From Flavobacteriaceae bacterium (GTDB lineage: Bacteria > Bacteroidota > Bacteroidia > Flavobacteriales > Weeksellaceae): a DNA stretch of 64,000 nt. Below, in pieces: positions 63,901 through 64,000 of this stretch. The notes below the pieces were generated by a model. It worked only from the letters and a program-made list of their open reading frames with translations, was not told the origin of the DNA and did not search any database. Numbering within the stretch: the first letter of the stretch is position 1; the number at the start of each line of letters is the position of its first letter. The stretch spans positions 98,679 through 162,678 of the forward strand of contig JAUNUH010000008.1 in assembly GCA_030538275.1 (NCBI GenBank), given 5' to 3'. The position numbers and the translations under genes are program-made.

Positions 63901-64000
63901 CATTATCCAGAAAAATTAGGATTGAAACTCCGTGTAATGATTTGAGAGATGATAGTTATTTAGCTTCCAGAGCATTATCCAGAAAAATTAGGATTGAAAC
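51939..64000 (+). CRISPR. Type I-B CRISPR array, about 165 repeats in the window, open at the right edge
   Basis: By reading I count 165 repeats of 37 bp and 164 spacers of 34-39 bp (period about 73 bp). The repeat begins CTTCCAGAGCATTATCC and ends TTAGGATTGAAAC; it has at most a weak ATCC/GGAT stem. The first repeat is 51939-51975 and the last is 63964-64000, canonical and ending exactly at the window edge, so the true array end lies outside. Two variant repeats were seen: 56845-56881 (G19 to T) and 63670-63706 (T12 to A). Transcription from the leader should be on the plus strand, with Cas6 cutting before ATTGAAAC. Many spacers occur twice (see findings). The short open frames inside the array only reflect the stop-free repeat. 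Confidence 0.99.

Overview
The window is a piece of a Bacteroidetes chromosome, most like the Flavobacteriales. Signs of this are three large secreted proteins with C-terminal type IX secretion (T9SS) sorting domains, TAnnTTTG -7 promoter boxes, almost no Shine-Dalgarno sequences, AT-rich spacers between genes, a DAHP synthase fused to chorismate mutase, a fused CcoN-CcoO cbb3 oxidase subunit, and outer-membrane proteins of the FadL and PorT types. I cannot name the species.

Layout. 1-8.2 kb: the 3' half of galE, a tRNA-Leu(CAA) with a decayed copy beside it, a T9SS choice-of-anchor I protein, kbl, and a minus-strand nth-hemW-murI run. 8.2-19 kb: divergent plus-strand genes for DAHP synthase/chorismate mutase, rsgA and dtd, then an ABC exporter, a BaiN/HI0933-type flavoprotein, a FadL-type porin with an SGNH hydrolase lipoprotein, greA and a HIT protein. 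19-28.4 kb: minus-strand HTTM protein, porin, sucD, and a cbb3 oxidase locus (ccoS-ccoNO-ccoQ-ccoP-ccoG-ccoH-safE). 28.6-42.4 kb: glnS, DUF2797, a GH3-family protein, DUF202, a heme-motif DUF3365 lipoprotein, a GEVED T9SS protein, a reprolysin-like T9SS metalloprotease and a GH13 lipoprotein. Three copies of a structured dispersed repeat sit in the spacers of this last region.

43.0-64.0 kb is a complete type I-B CRISPR-Cas locus: cas8b-cas7-cas5-cas3-cas6-cas1-cas2-cas4, packed as one operon, then a leader of about 190 bp and a very large array. I counted 165 repeats of 37 bp and 164 spacers; the last canonical repeat ends at base 64000, so the array probably continues. Cas8b, Cas7, Cas5 and Cas6 would form the surveillance complex, Cas3 would degrade targets, and Cas1, Cas2 and Cas4 would add spacers at the leader.

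The most notable signals are in the array. At least 12 pairs of spacers are identical or nearly so. Seven of the nine dispersed pairs share the leader-side end and differ by exactly one base in length at the far end, as expected from repeated independent capture at the same PAM. The newest spacer repeats one 119 units older; one block of three spacers reappears in reversed order; and three near-identical pairs all lie 16 units apart. Outside the array the best candidate is the dispersed repeat family (about 150-230 bp), whose stems differ between copies while base pairing and loop sequence are kept.
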